Source: JAIEOG01 sp964519985
Lineage (GTDB): Bacteria; Bdellovibrionota; FAC87; UBA2466
Length of the DNA stretch: 64,000 nucleotides
Assembly (NCBI GenBank): GCA_964519985.1
Contig: CAZFMF010000019.1
Coordinates: forward strand, 7,778 to 71,777
Direction: 5' to 3'
Position 1 is the first letter of the stretch; the number at the start of each line of letters is the position of its first letter. Positions 57,330-64,000 of this stretch are shown here, piece after piece. Both the position numbers and the translations under genes were made by a program. The notes beneath the pieces are model-generated. The model had not been told where the DNA came from, ran no database searches, and saw only the letters and a program-made list of their open reading frames with translations.

Positions 57330-59174
57330 ATGAAGATCGCCGTGAAACTCAAAATCGGAGCAAAGCTGATCGGCCTGATCGCAACGCTCTTGCTCGTTTC
57401 CACCGTGGCACTGGTCGGAATCTCCAACCGCCTGTTCGTCGATGACAATACGGCCTTGATCCAACAGATGAACAGCGACACGGCCGCCAACCTCGCCGCC
57501 CAAGTGCGCGAGATGTTCGGCAACATTAACGACAAAACCCGTCTGGTTGGTTCACTGTTCTTTCAAGAATTCAAAAAGCCGGACGCCCGGGGTGCGTTGG
57601 TGCGCGATCTCTTCGCCACCGATACGGACTACTTGGGCTTCTTTCTCCACGAAGGTGCGGACCGTCCTTCCTTGCGCGCCTCCGCCGTTTCTCCCCAATT
57701 GAAAGAATGGAATCCGGCGGCGGATGCTTATTGGGTCGAACTGCTCGAATCGGGGAAGAACTTCTCGATCCAGGCGGCGCTTAAGGGAAGCACTCAAGTC
57801 ACCTCGGTGAAGCTCACGGATGGAAATGCGGCGATCGGGGTGGCGATTCCGTTCATTCGCAGCGCCGCCGACCCCACCCGATTCAGCCATGTCGTCACCG
57901 CTTTGGTAAAGCAAACCCGCTTCGCGAAAGTTTTCGCGGAGAATGACATCGTGACGAGCTATATGGTCGACAGTGGCGCGCGCTACCTGGCCCACCCCAA
58001 TACGCAATTGGTGTTGAATGGAGATAGCGCGGGACATCTCGACATCGTGAGCAAGCTTTTAGAAGGCAAATTCAACAACGGCCAAACATCCTATACCGAT
58101 CCCGTTTCCCACGAGGCGCGCCTCGGAGCGTTTCGGATGGTGGGTTTCGGAGGATTGGGCATTGTGGCCGAGGTCCCCGAGGCGAAGGCCCTCGAAGCTC
58201 CACGCCGCGTCCAGTTTCGCGCGATGTTGGTGGCCCTGGTGATCCTCTCCATCGCCTTTCTCGTGGGATACTTCTACTCCGACACCATCACTTGGCCGAT
58301 CCAGCAGCTGGTCCACGCCAGTCGTCGCATCTCCGCCGGTGATTTCAAAGTGCGTTTGACCCCGCGCTCGCAAGACGAAGTGGGCGAGCTCGCCGTTGCG
58401 TTCAATGACATGGCCAGCGGGCTCGAAGAGCGAGAGCGCGTTAAGGCGACATTTAACAAGTTTCACAATAAAGAGATCGCGGAGAAACTCCTCTCCGGCG
58501 ATGTGCGTCTCGGAGGCGAACGCCGGGAAGCGGTGATCTTTTTTAGCGACATTCGCGGCTTCACCTCACTTTCGGAGACATTGCAACCCGAGCAAGTCGT
58601 CGAAATGTTGAACGAGTACATGACCCGCATGGTCTCGGTCATTCGCAAGAACGGCGGAATCGTAGATAAGTACGTGGGTGACGCGATCATGGCGCTTTGG
58701 GGCGTTCCGCTCGACAACCCGGATGCCTGCTTCAATGCGGTCTCGGCTTGCATCGAGATGCGCGTAGAGCTAGCCAAGCTAAATGAGTCGCGCATCGGTC
58801 GTGGCCTCCCCCCGCTACGCATCGGCATGGGCTTGAACTGCGGGCAAGTTATCGCCGGAAACATCGGATCCGATGAAAAAATGGAGTACACGGTCATCGG
58901 CGACAGCGTGAACTTAGCCTCGCGGATTGAATCGATGACCAAAGAGTTCGGCACCGATCTCCTTATCGCCAAAACGGTGCGCGACAAAGTCACCGATCGT
59001 TTCGTGTTTGAAGCTTGTTCGGAGATCAAGGTGAAGGGAAAGACCAACGCGATCGAAGCCTTCAAAGTCCTCGGCTATCTAAAGGACGGGAAGCCGACCA
59101 TGGTAATGACTCCCTACAGTGACTACGAAGCGGAGAAGAGCGATAAGGTCGTTCATGGTACCAAAGCCGCTTAG
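57330..59174 (+). CDS. class III adenylate/guanylate cyclase with extracellular sensor and HAMP
   Basis: 614 residues from ATG 57330. Transmembrane helices (IGLIATLLLVSTVALVGIS; VALVILSIAFLVGYFYS) flank a periplasmic dCache-like domain of about 250 residues. HAMP domain (ITWPIQQLVHASRRISAGDFKV). Catalytic domain with FFSDIRGFT (metal Asp), YVGDAIMALWG, MGLNCGQVIAGNIGS and EKMEYTVIGDSVNLASRIE (Lys of purine recognition and transition-state Asn/Arg). Residues match adenylate cyclases. Flanked by FecR and FN3/barrel genes, so probably linked to envelope sensing. The N-terminal ORF to 57285 lacks a ribosome site. Confidence 0.88.
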   Translation: MKIAVKLKIGAKLIGLIATLLLVSTVALVGISNRLFVDDNTALIQQMNSDTAANLAAQVREMFGNINDKTRLVGSLFFQEFKKPDARGALVRDLFATDTDYLGFFLHEGADRPSLRASAVSPQLKEWNPAADAYWVELLESGKNFSIQAALKGSTQVTSVKLTDGNAAIGVAIPFIRSAADPTRFSHVVTALVKQTRFAKVFAENDIVTSYMVDSGARYLAHPNTQLVLNGDSAGHLDIVSKLLEGKFNNGQTSYTDPVSHEARLGAFRMVGFGGLGIVAEVPEAKALEAPRRVQFRAMLVALVILSIAFLVGYFYSDTITWPIQQLVHASRRISAGDFKVRLTPRSQDEVGELAVAFNDMASGLEERERVKATFNKFHNKEIAEKLLSGDVRLGGERREAVIFFSDIRGFTSLSETLQPEQVVEMLNEYMTRMVSVIRKNGGIVDKYVGDAIMALWGVPLDNPDACFNAVSACIEMRVELAKLNESRIGRGLPPLRIGMGLNCGQVIAGNIGSDEKMEYTVIGDSVNLASRIESMTKEFGTDLLIAKTVRDKVTDRFVFEACSEIKVKGKTNAIEAFKVLGYLKDGKPTMVMTPYSDYEAEKSDKVVHGTKAA

Positions 59175-60479
59175 CTAGAATCGGTATTCCAAACCCACCC
59201 CGGTCAGCAACTCATCTACCACCGTTGTGTAGTTCGAAGCATTCACGAAGAGACTAGTGAATGCCAAAAAGCCCTTCAGGTGCCAACTTCCCCACAGCCC
59301 CCGCTCCGCGGTTCCGACCCCCGAGAACGATAGCCCGTTTCGGTAATGGATTCCGTCGGTGGACCGGGAAAGCAACGCCATCATGCTGCCCTGCACACCT
59401 AGCTGGAAGGTGAATAACTTGAAGAGCGGAACCGAGAAACCGCCGCCCACCCGAGCCAGCCCCACCGGTGAGTAGGTGAGAACTCCCGATTGCATTTGGA
59501 GCACCGGTACGGCCCCAAAGGTCATGAGCAAGCGAAGCTCCAACCGCCGCGCCCCCGATGGACGCATGCCGATGACAAAATCGGTGGTGGTCAAAGTGTG
59601 TTCCTGAGAAGCCACGGTCAGTCCGGAGACCGCCCCCAGATTGGTCGATAGGAACTGCTGCCGCAAGCGAATGCCCCAGGTTTCATCCAAACGCATCCCC
59701 AAGTCGAAGGACAAGCCGAAGTTTAACTTGGAAACAATCTCCGCCCCGGCATTCGTCGCCGGATCCGTCATGGAAAGGCGGAAGAAAGAACTCACCGGCA
59801 TCACGGCGAGCGAAGTTGTCGGCTCTTCCAAATCATTCGTGACGGGTTTGGGTAAGGCGACCGGCTCGGGCTTGCCTACGCGGTAAGGAACCCAAGCGGA
59901 AGCATCCCCTTCCCAAGTCGCCGTTTCAACTCCCTTGGGCAGTTTTCCGGTGAGTTCAATCACGCTGGAGATACGGACATCGTAGGTCTCGGGCGTTGCA
60001 TCCTTGAATACGTAACCGGGACGATCGACGATTTCCGAAACCGTTGGCTGTCCTCCGCGTTGGATTTCCACTTTGTACTTGGTCACACCGGCCACCGGTT
60101 TCCAGCGAAACGGGATTCCCCGCGCGGCGGCGGCCGGTGCAAAGATGGCGTGCGCTTGCGGAACCACCATCTCGGGTGCCGGAGGAGAAGAGAAAAGGGC
60201 CGACGGTTCGGACCATTCGCCGGCCTGCTTTGACCAGTCGATCGCGCGCAGGCGAAAAACGTAGACGCCGGGCGGCAGCTTCACTCCCCAAGACGTCCCT
60301 TCGACGCGACGCTTGGCGACCGATTCCCCATTTCGACTGATTTCAAATTCGTAGCCGGTCGCCCCTTCAATCGGATCCCACTCCAGACGCACGTCTTTGG
60401 CGTGCGCCGGCGTGCCCCCCAGTGCAAAAGTCAGGAAAAACAAAATTGTAATGCATTGAATCATGGGCGCTTTTTTCAC
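59175..60479 (-). CDS. outer membrane protein with FN3-like domains and beta barrel
   Basis: 434 residues, GTG start (a Met at 60464 is the alternative), signal peptide (ITILFFLTFALGGTPAHA). Two FN3-like repeats (WDPIEGATGYEFEISRNGESVAKR; WKPVAGVTKYKVEIQRGG) are followed by about 230 residues of alternating strands with aromatic girdles and a C-terminal YRF, the usual Bam recognition end, so an outer-membrane barrel. Convergent with the cyclase, a typical partner. Function in signalling or envelope anchoring is inference. Confidence 0.7.
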   Translation of the reverse strand: MKKAPMIQCITILFFLTFALGGTPAHAKDVRLEWDPIEGATGYEFEISRNGESVAKRRVEGTSWGVKLPPGVYVFRLRAIDWSKQAGEWSEPSALFSSPPAPEMVVPQAHAIFAPAAAARGIPFRWKPVAGVTKYKVEIQRGGQPTVSEIVDRPGYVFKDATPETYDVRISSVIELTGKLPKGVETATWEGDASAWVPYRVGKPEPVALPKPVTNDLEEPTTSLAVMPVSSFFRLSMTDPATNAGAEIVSKLNFGLSFDLGMRLDETWGIRLRQQFLSTNLGAVSGLTVASQEHTLTTTDFVIGMRPSGARRLELRLLMTFGAVPVLQMQSGVLTYSPVGLARVGGGFSVPLFKLFTFQLGVQGSMMALLSRSTDGIHYRNGLSFSGVGTAERGLWGSWHLKGFLAFTSLFVNASNYTTVVDELLTGVGLEYRF

Positions 60480-60585
60480 ACTCGTCCAGAAGGCTTATCG
60501 GCGGAATTCGACGGAAAACCAAGCGGATAGCTGCTAGAATTGATCCAGCTTTCACTTTCAACGCTATCCTTGGAGAGGGCAAATC

Positions 60586-61455
60586 ATGGAGCGCAAACCG
60601 TGGCCAATCGTCATTCTGGCCGTTATCCACTTTCTTGAACCCGTTGCGAAAATTCTCTTCTACTCGATTCTCTGGGGCATGCCGGTCGCCCGTTTTCTCA
60701 CTTACATGCGGTACCAGAGTGCTCCGCTGGAACTCTTTCTGTTCCTCGGCGCCTTCCCACTCGCGGGCTTGGCGATCCTCGCCGTGAAAAAGTGGAGTCT
60801 GCCGGCGTTCATCCTGATCCAGCTGGTGACCTTGGGCGGACATATCTACTACCACCAGACGGCTCCGAATGCGTTTCCGCTTTCCTTGATCATTTCGCTG
60901 ACGCTGATGAACTTGGCGGTAGTGACGTATTTCTTACTGCCAGCGGTGCGCATTGCGTACCTGGATCCCAAAATTCGTTGGTGGGAAGCCAAGCCGCGCT
61001 ATTTAGTGGACTGGAAAGCCAGAGCGACCCAGGGTAAATCGACGGTCGAAGTCACGGTATCGAATATTTCCGAAGGGGGAATGTTCGTTCAGGGCTCTGG
61101 CAAATCCGCAGCGCTAGCGGTGGAGGAGCCGATTCGCATCGACTTCAATTTTGTGAACACCGAGATGTCGGTTCCCGGTCGCATTCGGCATTTCAGCGCG
61201 GGAACGGGTTCGCCGAAATACGGTATTCAGTTCACCGACCTTTCTCGCGAAGAAAAATCCAAGTTAAAAAAATGTGCGCGCGTTCTGGCGACTTTGGATT
61301 ACCCGCGCCAAGGGGTGCATGAAAATCCGTTAACCTCTTTCACAAACTGGGCGAAGACTTTGTTCACCACCGGTAAAGGGTTAGTGCCCGAAGTGAAAAA
61401 GCTTCCGGCCAAAAAATCCCAAATCACCGTCGGCGGATCCAGCTCGTCGACCTGA
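60586..61455 (+). CDS. membrane PilZ-domain protein
   Basis: 289 residues. Four transmembrane helices occupy residues 7-125. The C-terminal PilZ domain has RYLVDWKARA (RxxxR region is partly degenerate) and SNISEGGMFVQG (the D/NxSxxG motif), so binding of cyclic di-GMP is expected but the RxxxR arm is weak. Ribosome site GGAGAGGG. A -10 TAGAAT (60535-60540) lies about 45 bases upstream. PilZ membrane proteins control motility or polysaccharide export; the target here is unknown. Confidence 0.78.
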   Translation: MERKPWPIVILAVIHFLEPVAKILFYSILWGMPVARFLTYMRYQSAPLELFLFLGAFPLAGLAILAVKKWSLPAFILIQLVTLGGHIYYHQTAPNAFPLSLIISLTLMNLAVVTYFLLPAVRIAYLDPKIRWWEAKPRYLVDWKARATQGKSTVEVTVSNISEGGMFVQGSGKSAALAVEEPIRIDFNFVNTEMSVPGRIRHFSAGTGSPKYGIQFTDLSREEKSKLKKCARVLATLDYPRQGVHENPLTSFTNWAKTLFTTGKGLVPEVKKLPAKKSQITVGGSSSST

Positions 61456-61461
61456 CGCGCC

Positions 61462-61515
61462 CGTCATTGCGAGCAACGGACTGACGAAGCCATCGCGGCC
61501 CACCTTATAAAGGTG
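61462..61515. repeat. dispersed repeat, GTCATTGC type, second copy
   Basis: CGTCATTGCGAGCAACGG followed by ACGAAGCCATCGCGGCCC, then a short palindrome CACCTTATAAAGGTG. Same family as the element at 55187. Lies between the PilZ gene and the infA terminator. Confidence 0.5.
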
Positions 61516-61530
61516 TAGGCCTTTTACTTT

Positions 61531-61568
61531 AAAAAAAGAAAAAGCCGGAAGTGCTTCCACTCCCGGCT
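61531..61568 (-). terminator. intrinsic terminator of infA
   Basis: On the minus strand GCCGGGAGTG / CACTTCCGGC (61544-61568; one mismatch) with a short loop, followed by TTTTTCTTTTTTT (61531-61543). Strong intrinsic terminator for the RRM-infA transcript. Confidence 0.85.
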
Positions 61569-61599
61569 CCTTCAAATTTTGCCCAATCGCGAGAAGCGA

Positions 61600-61836
61600 T
61601 TAGACGGGCCGGCCATCCAGACGCTGCCTACCGACGATAAGTCCATGACTCAAATCGTAAGGCGACATCCCGACCGTTACTTTATCTCCCGCAATCACTC
61701 GGATCCGGAGCTTTCGTAAACGGCCCGATAGCTTGGCCTGAACGACTTTGCCGCCCTTCAGAGTAACCGAAAAAAGATCACCCGAAAGGACATCGCTGAC
61801 GACACCGTCAACTTTGGCTAAGTCGTCGCGCGCCAC
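61600..61836 (-). CDS. infA: translation initiation factor IF-1
   Basis: 78 residues, GTG start. IF-1 OB fold: VDGVVSDVLSGDLFSVTLKGGKVVQAKLSGRLRK and VIAGDKVTVGMSPYDLSHGLIVGRQ. Matches the family length. The GTG directly follows the TAA of the RRM gene with no gap, so translation is coupled, and the usual neighbours of infA are absent. A single infA plus RRM transcript hints at cold-shock-like coregulation; the upstream part has no separate promoter visible. Confidence 0.9.
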   Translation of the reverse strand: MARDDLAKVDGVVSDVLSGDLFSVTLKGGKVVQAKLSGRLRKLRIRVIAGDKVTVGMSPYDLSHGLIVGRQRLDGRPV

Positions 61837-62253
61837 TTAGTAGCCACCACGGCCGCCGCGACCACCGCCGCCGCCGCCGCCACGTCCGCCACCACCGAAG
61901 CCACCGCGACCACCACCGCCGCCGCCGCCACCGAAGCCGCCACCGCCGCCTCCGCCGCCACGACCACCGCGGAAGCCACCGCCGCCGCCTCCACCGCTAC
62001 GGGGTTCTTGCGGGCGAGCTTCGTTGACCGTCAACGCGCGGCCTTCGAATTCTTTACCGTTCAATTCCGAAATCGCTTTTTCGGCTTCTTCGTCCGTGGC
62101 CATTTCCACGAATCCGAAACCCTTCGAGCGACCGCTATCACGATCCGTGATCAAGCGGACGGAATCCACGCCACCGACTTGTGAAAACAAATCGCTGACC
62201 GAACCTTCCGTTGCTGAGAACGGAAGATTTCCTACATACAGCTTCTTACCCAT
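61837..62253 (-). CDS. RRM RNA-binding protein with Gly/Arg-rich tail
   Basis: 138 residues, GGAGG Shine-Dalgarno. One RNA recognition motif: RNP2 KLYVGNLPF and RNP1 SKGFGFVEM, typical of bacterial Rbp proteins. The C-terminal 55 residues are nearly all Gly with Arg and Phe (RGG/GGF type), encoded by a strongly repetitive GGN run at 61850-61990. Such proteins bind RNA in cold or stress and may phase separate. Cotranscribed with infA. Confidence 0.9.
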   Translation of the reverse strand: MGKKLYVGNLPFSATEGSVSDLFSQVGGVDSVRLITDRDSGRSKGFGFVEMATDEEAEKAISELNGKEFEGRALTVNEARPQEPRSGGGGGGGFRGGRGGGGGGGGFGGGGGGGGRGGFGGGGRGGGGGGGRGGRGGY

Positions 62254-62437
62254 TATCTAGTCCTCCAAGAGACTTTTAGAGCGCCGAACGGAACCATTGA
62301 GCGCCCTGCTCAGAGGCCAGTATCGACAAGAACGGGAGTCTAGAACAAAAAGACCCAACTGTGAACGATAAAGCGCGAAAACTACCGCGACGCATTAGAA
62401 CAAAGATCCAGCAAAAAAACTCTTAAAAGTTAAGTAT

Positions 62438-62472
62438 TTGCACCCTACCGGCCTCTAGTTAGAATGGGCCGA
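62438..62472 (+). promoter_or_regulatory. sigma-70 promoter with -10 abutting start codon
   Basis: TTGCAC (62438-62443), 16-base spacer, TAGAAT (62460-62465), then six bases (gggccg) and the ATG at 62472. Predicted start at the ATG itself; no Shine-Dalgarno. Best -35/-10 pair among the candidate leaderless genes. Confidence 0.6.
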
Positions 62473-62828
62473 TGGGCCCTCTTGCCACCCGTACCGAGCT
62501 GATTCTCGGCTTTTTCGTCGTCACGGTGCTCTTAAATGTAGGCGGATGGCTCGCAATCCGAGCGGCCCCCACTCCCCAGAAGAAGCTCCAAATCGCTCGC
62601 GCGCTCATGATGGTGAGCGGAATCCTCGCGATAGGTTTTCTGCCGATCTTGGGATTGCCGACCGAGGCGCTCTATCTATTGGGTCCGCTCGTGATCATGA
62701 GTGTGTGGATGAATATGAAATCGATCCGTTTCTGCGCGAAGTGCTCCGCATTCAATCCCAACCAACCGTTGCTACGTTCCCGTTTCTGCCGCAAGTGTGG
62801 ATCCCCTTTGGAAGATTCCGCTTTATAA
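62472..62828 (+). CDS. small membrane protein with C-terminal zinc ribbon
   Basis: 118 residues. Three hydrophobic segments (LILGFFVVTVLLNVGGWLAI; MMVSGILAIGFLPILGLP; LYLLGPLVIMSVWMN) and a C-terminal ribbon CAKC...CRKCGS. Unknown function. Ends before the tRNA-Pro gene. Confidence 0.6.
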   Translation: MGPLATRTELILGFFVVTVLLNVGGWLAIRAAPTPQKKLQIARALMMVSGILAIGFLPILGLPTEALYLLGPLVIMSVWMNMKSIRFCAKCSAFNPNQPLLRSRFCRKCGSPLEDSAL

Positions 62829-62861
62829 ACCGCCACCCACAGGTTACTTTTCCGACCTATT

Positions 62862-62935
62862 CGGGGTGTAGCGCAGGTGGCTAGCGCGCTTCGTTCGGGA
62901 CGAAGAGGTCGTGGGTTCAAATCCCGCCACCCCGA
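62862..62935 (+). tRNA. tRNA-Pro (anticodon CGG)
   Basis: Complete cloverleaf of 74 nt: acceptor CGGGGTG / CACCCCG with discriminator A, D stem GCGC / GCGC, anticodon stem CTTCG / CGAAG around TTCGGGA (anticodon CGG), T stem GTGGG / CCCGC with TTCAAAT loop. The CCA end is not encoded. Confidence 0.95.
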
Positions 62936-63125
62936 TTATTTGACCAATGTTTTTTGAGCAACTAATCCACGGGAAATCTTCAAGATTAACCTAACCTTCC
63001 CAAGCCTCTCGAACGAAGTCATCCGGCCGGCCGCTCGACTAGTCCAATCACATGGTTTGAACTTATTACGGTTCTAGTTTAGCGTTCGGAAACAGTAAGC
63101 GAACAAATACTTCAGGGGTGGGGTT

Positions 63126-63866
63126 ATGAAAATGATTTTGGGGCTCGTTCTATTTCTTTTGGCGAACGACTCAACTGCGCAGGGTATTCCTTCCGACGTT
63201 TTTGATGTCACGCCCGACAAGTACACTTGCTCGGACCAGACATCTGCGGGCGGCTCCGAGTCCCGTCGTAAATTTGCTATCACAAAAAACAGTAATAAGT
63301 TTTCGCTCGCATTTCTGGAAAAGCTTAGGCCCGGCAGCCTTGCCGATTATTTGGAGGCAGTGGGAGTGGATGAGCGAATCATTGCGAGTTATTTCGAGTG
63401 GGAAGTCGCGCCGATCGAAATTCCAGTTGATTCCTGCCAAGCAAAGACCTTCGGATCGCAACATGCGGAGAAACTTTCATGCCGAGCCACCGGAATCAAA
63501 ATGGTTATTACCGCCAAGTATCGAAATGCCCACGGAACCATCAAGACCGACCGCTATGCGATCGAAAATGTTGACGTAGATTTAGACACAAAAGTCAGAC
63601 CGGGCCTAAAGGGAACGACATGTCATTCCCCAATGAATGGAATTAAGAAAGCGGTTGTGCTGGATTTTGAGGCGAGCTTTAAAGCAAAAGATGGGAAACT
63701 AGCTCGGGTTAGCAGCACATCCGCATTTCATCCTTACTGCGATATCGACAATCGCTGGGGTGAAGGCCCTCGAACCACGTTTCAGGGCAGTTGTGCCGTC
63801 GAAGGCGGTATCCGATACCAAATCGGCGTTGCGGATCTCATAAAAATGAGAGAGACGGGCCGATAA
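63126..63866 (+). CDS. exported protein of unknown function
   Basis: 246 residues, signal peptide (MILGLVLFLLANDSTAQG), G-rich Shine-Dalgarno. Mature protein has six cysteines (YTCSDQ, DSCQAK, LSCRAT, TTCHSP, PYCDID, GSCAVE), beta-rich, with regularly spaced strands; a small disulfide-bonded periplasmic or secreted protein. Followed by a strong terminator. Not recognised. Confidence 0.6.
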   Translation: MKMILGLVLFLLANDSTAQGIPSDVFDVTPDKYTCSDQTSAGGSESRRKFAITKNSNKFSLAFLEKLRPGSLADYLEAVGVDERIIASYFEWEVAPIEIPVDSCQAKTFGSQHAEKLSCRATGIKMVITAKYRNAHGTIKTDRYAIENVDVDLDTKVRPGLKGTTCHSPMNGIKKAVVLDFEASFKAKDGKLARVSSTSAFHPYCDIDNRWGEGPRTTFQGSCAVEGGIRYQIGVADLIKMRETGR

Positions 63867-63879
63867 AAAAAGCCAAGGA

Positions 63880-63911
63880 GGGTTCAATTCGCCAAGCGAA
63901 TTGAACCCTTT
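63880..63911 (+). terminator. intrinsic terminator
   Basis: Perfect 12-bp stem GGGTTCAATTCG / CGAATTGAACCC with a five-base loop, followed by TTT. Ends the secreted protein gene 14 bases after its stop. Confidence 0.75.
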
Positions 63912-64000
63912 AAAGCGGCGTACCCCATCGGGCGTCAACAAAACATCCACTCCGGCGGAAGGTGTTTGAAAAGTTAAGGGGGGTTTGGGGCGAGCCTGCT

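Noticed and set aside
61850..61990. Repetitive GGN sequence that looks like an array
   Set aside because: It encodes the Gly-rich tail of the RRM protein in frame; no spacer structure, not CRISPR.
63699..63950. 83-codon minus-strand open frame at the right edge
   Set aside because: Overlaps the end of the secreted protein gene and its terminator; no ribosome site, no recognisable protein pattern.

Overview
The window is about 58-60% GC by eye, densely coded, and rich in small secreted proteins and lipoproteins. Several features recall Bdellovibrionota and other former delta-proteobacteria: recA directly followed by pilT, a class III nucleotidyl cyclase between a FecR-domain gene and an FN3/beta-barrel gene, a PilZ protein, an RRM protein beside infA, DUF2283 and VapBC modules, and very many exported proteins without recognisable family. 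This placement is inference from gene content and style, not from a phylogeny.

Layout. 1-10 kb holds housekeeping genes (the 3' part of an epmB-like radical SAM gene, recA, pilT, pgpA, a membrane DnaJ protein) mixed with secreted hydrolase-like and unknown proteins. 10-30 kb is an accessory zone: a protein-glutaminase-like secreted enzyme, a three-gene operon ending in a 1083-residue collagen-like protein, two toxin-antitoxin-type pairs, a GNAT enzyme, a gene split by an apparent one-base deletion, a secreted protein with an EndoU/BECR-like segment, a clan AA protease, an EamA transporter and an acyl-CoA synthetase. 29-35 kb contains lipoproteins and an operon of exported proteins.

35.6-55.2 kb is the most remarkable part: a contractile injection system (CIS) locus. 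A long leftward operon carries a Pvc16-like cap or terminator, two sheath-like proteins, two tube proteins, a CIS_tube/Afp7-like protein, a gp25 baseplate protein, a large wedge protein, an Afp12-like protein, then a Ycf35(DUF1257)-DUF2997-small protein-radical SAM block, a gp27-like hub and a pentapeptide-repeat protein. A rightward operon carries a Ycf46-like AAA+ ATPase, a TssK-like protein, an FHA protein, a vWA-like/membrane/zinc-ribbon/FHA protein, a lipoprotein and a gp5-like spike. A separate Afp15-like AAA+ gene and an NtrC-type sigma-54 activator lie at the left edge. I find sigma-54 (-24/-12) promoters in front of both divergent operons and the AAA+ gene, so the adjacent activator very likely switches on the whole apparatus. 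No tape measure, PAAR tip, tail fibre, TssM or TssL is recognised. The mix of extracellular CIS genes with TssK/FHA-like genes and the Ycf35/DUF2997/Ycf46 module is, as far as I know, undescribed.

55-64 kb holds the FecR-cyclase-FN3 signalling group, the PilZ protein, infA and an RRM protein, a tRNA-Pro and a secreted protein.

Two genome-wide habits show up. A 16-bp perfect palindrome (ACTCCGGCGCCGGAGT) occurs four times, always between genes. Several genes have a -10 hexamer only 5-7 nt before the start codon and no Shine-Dalgarno, which points to leaderless transcripts.
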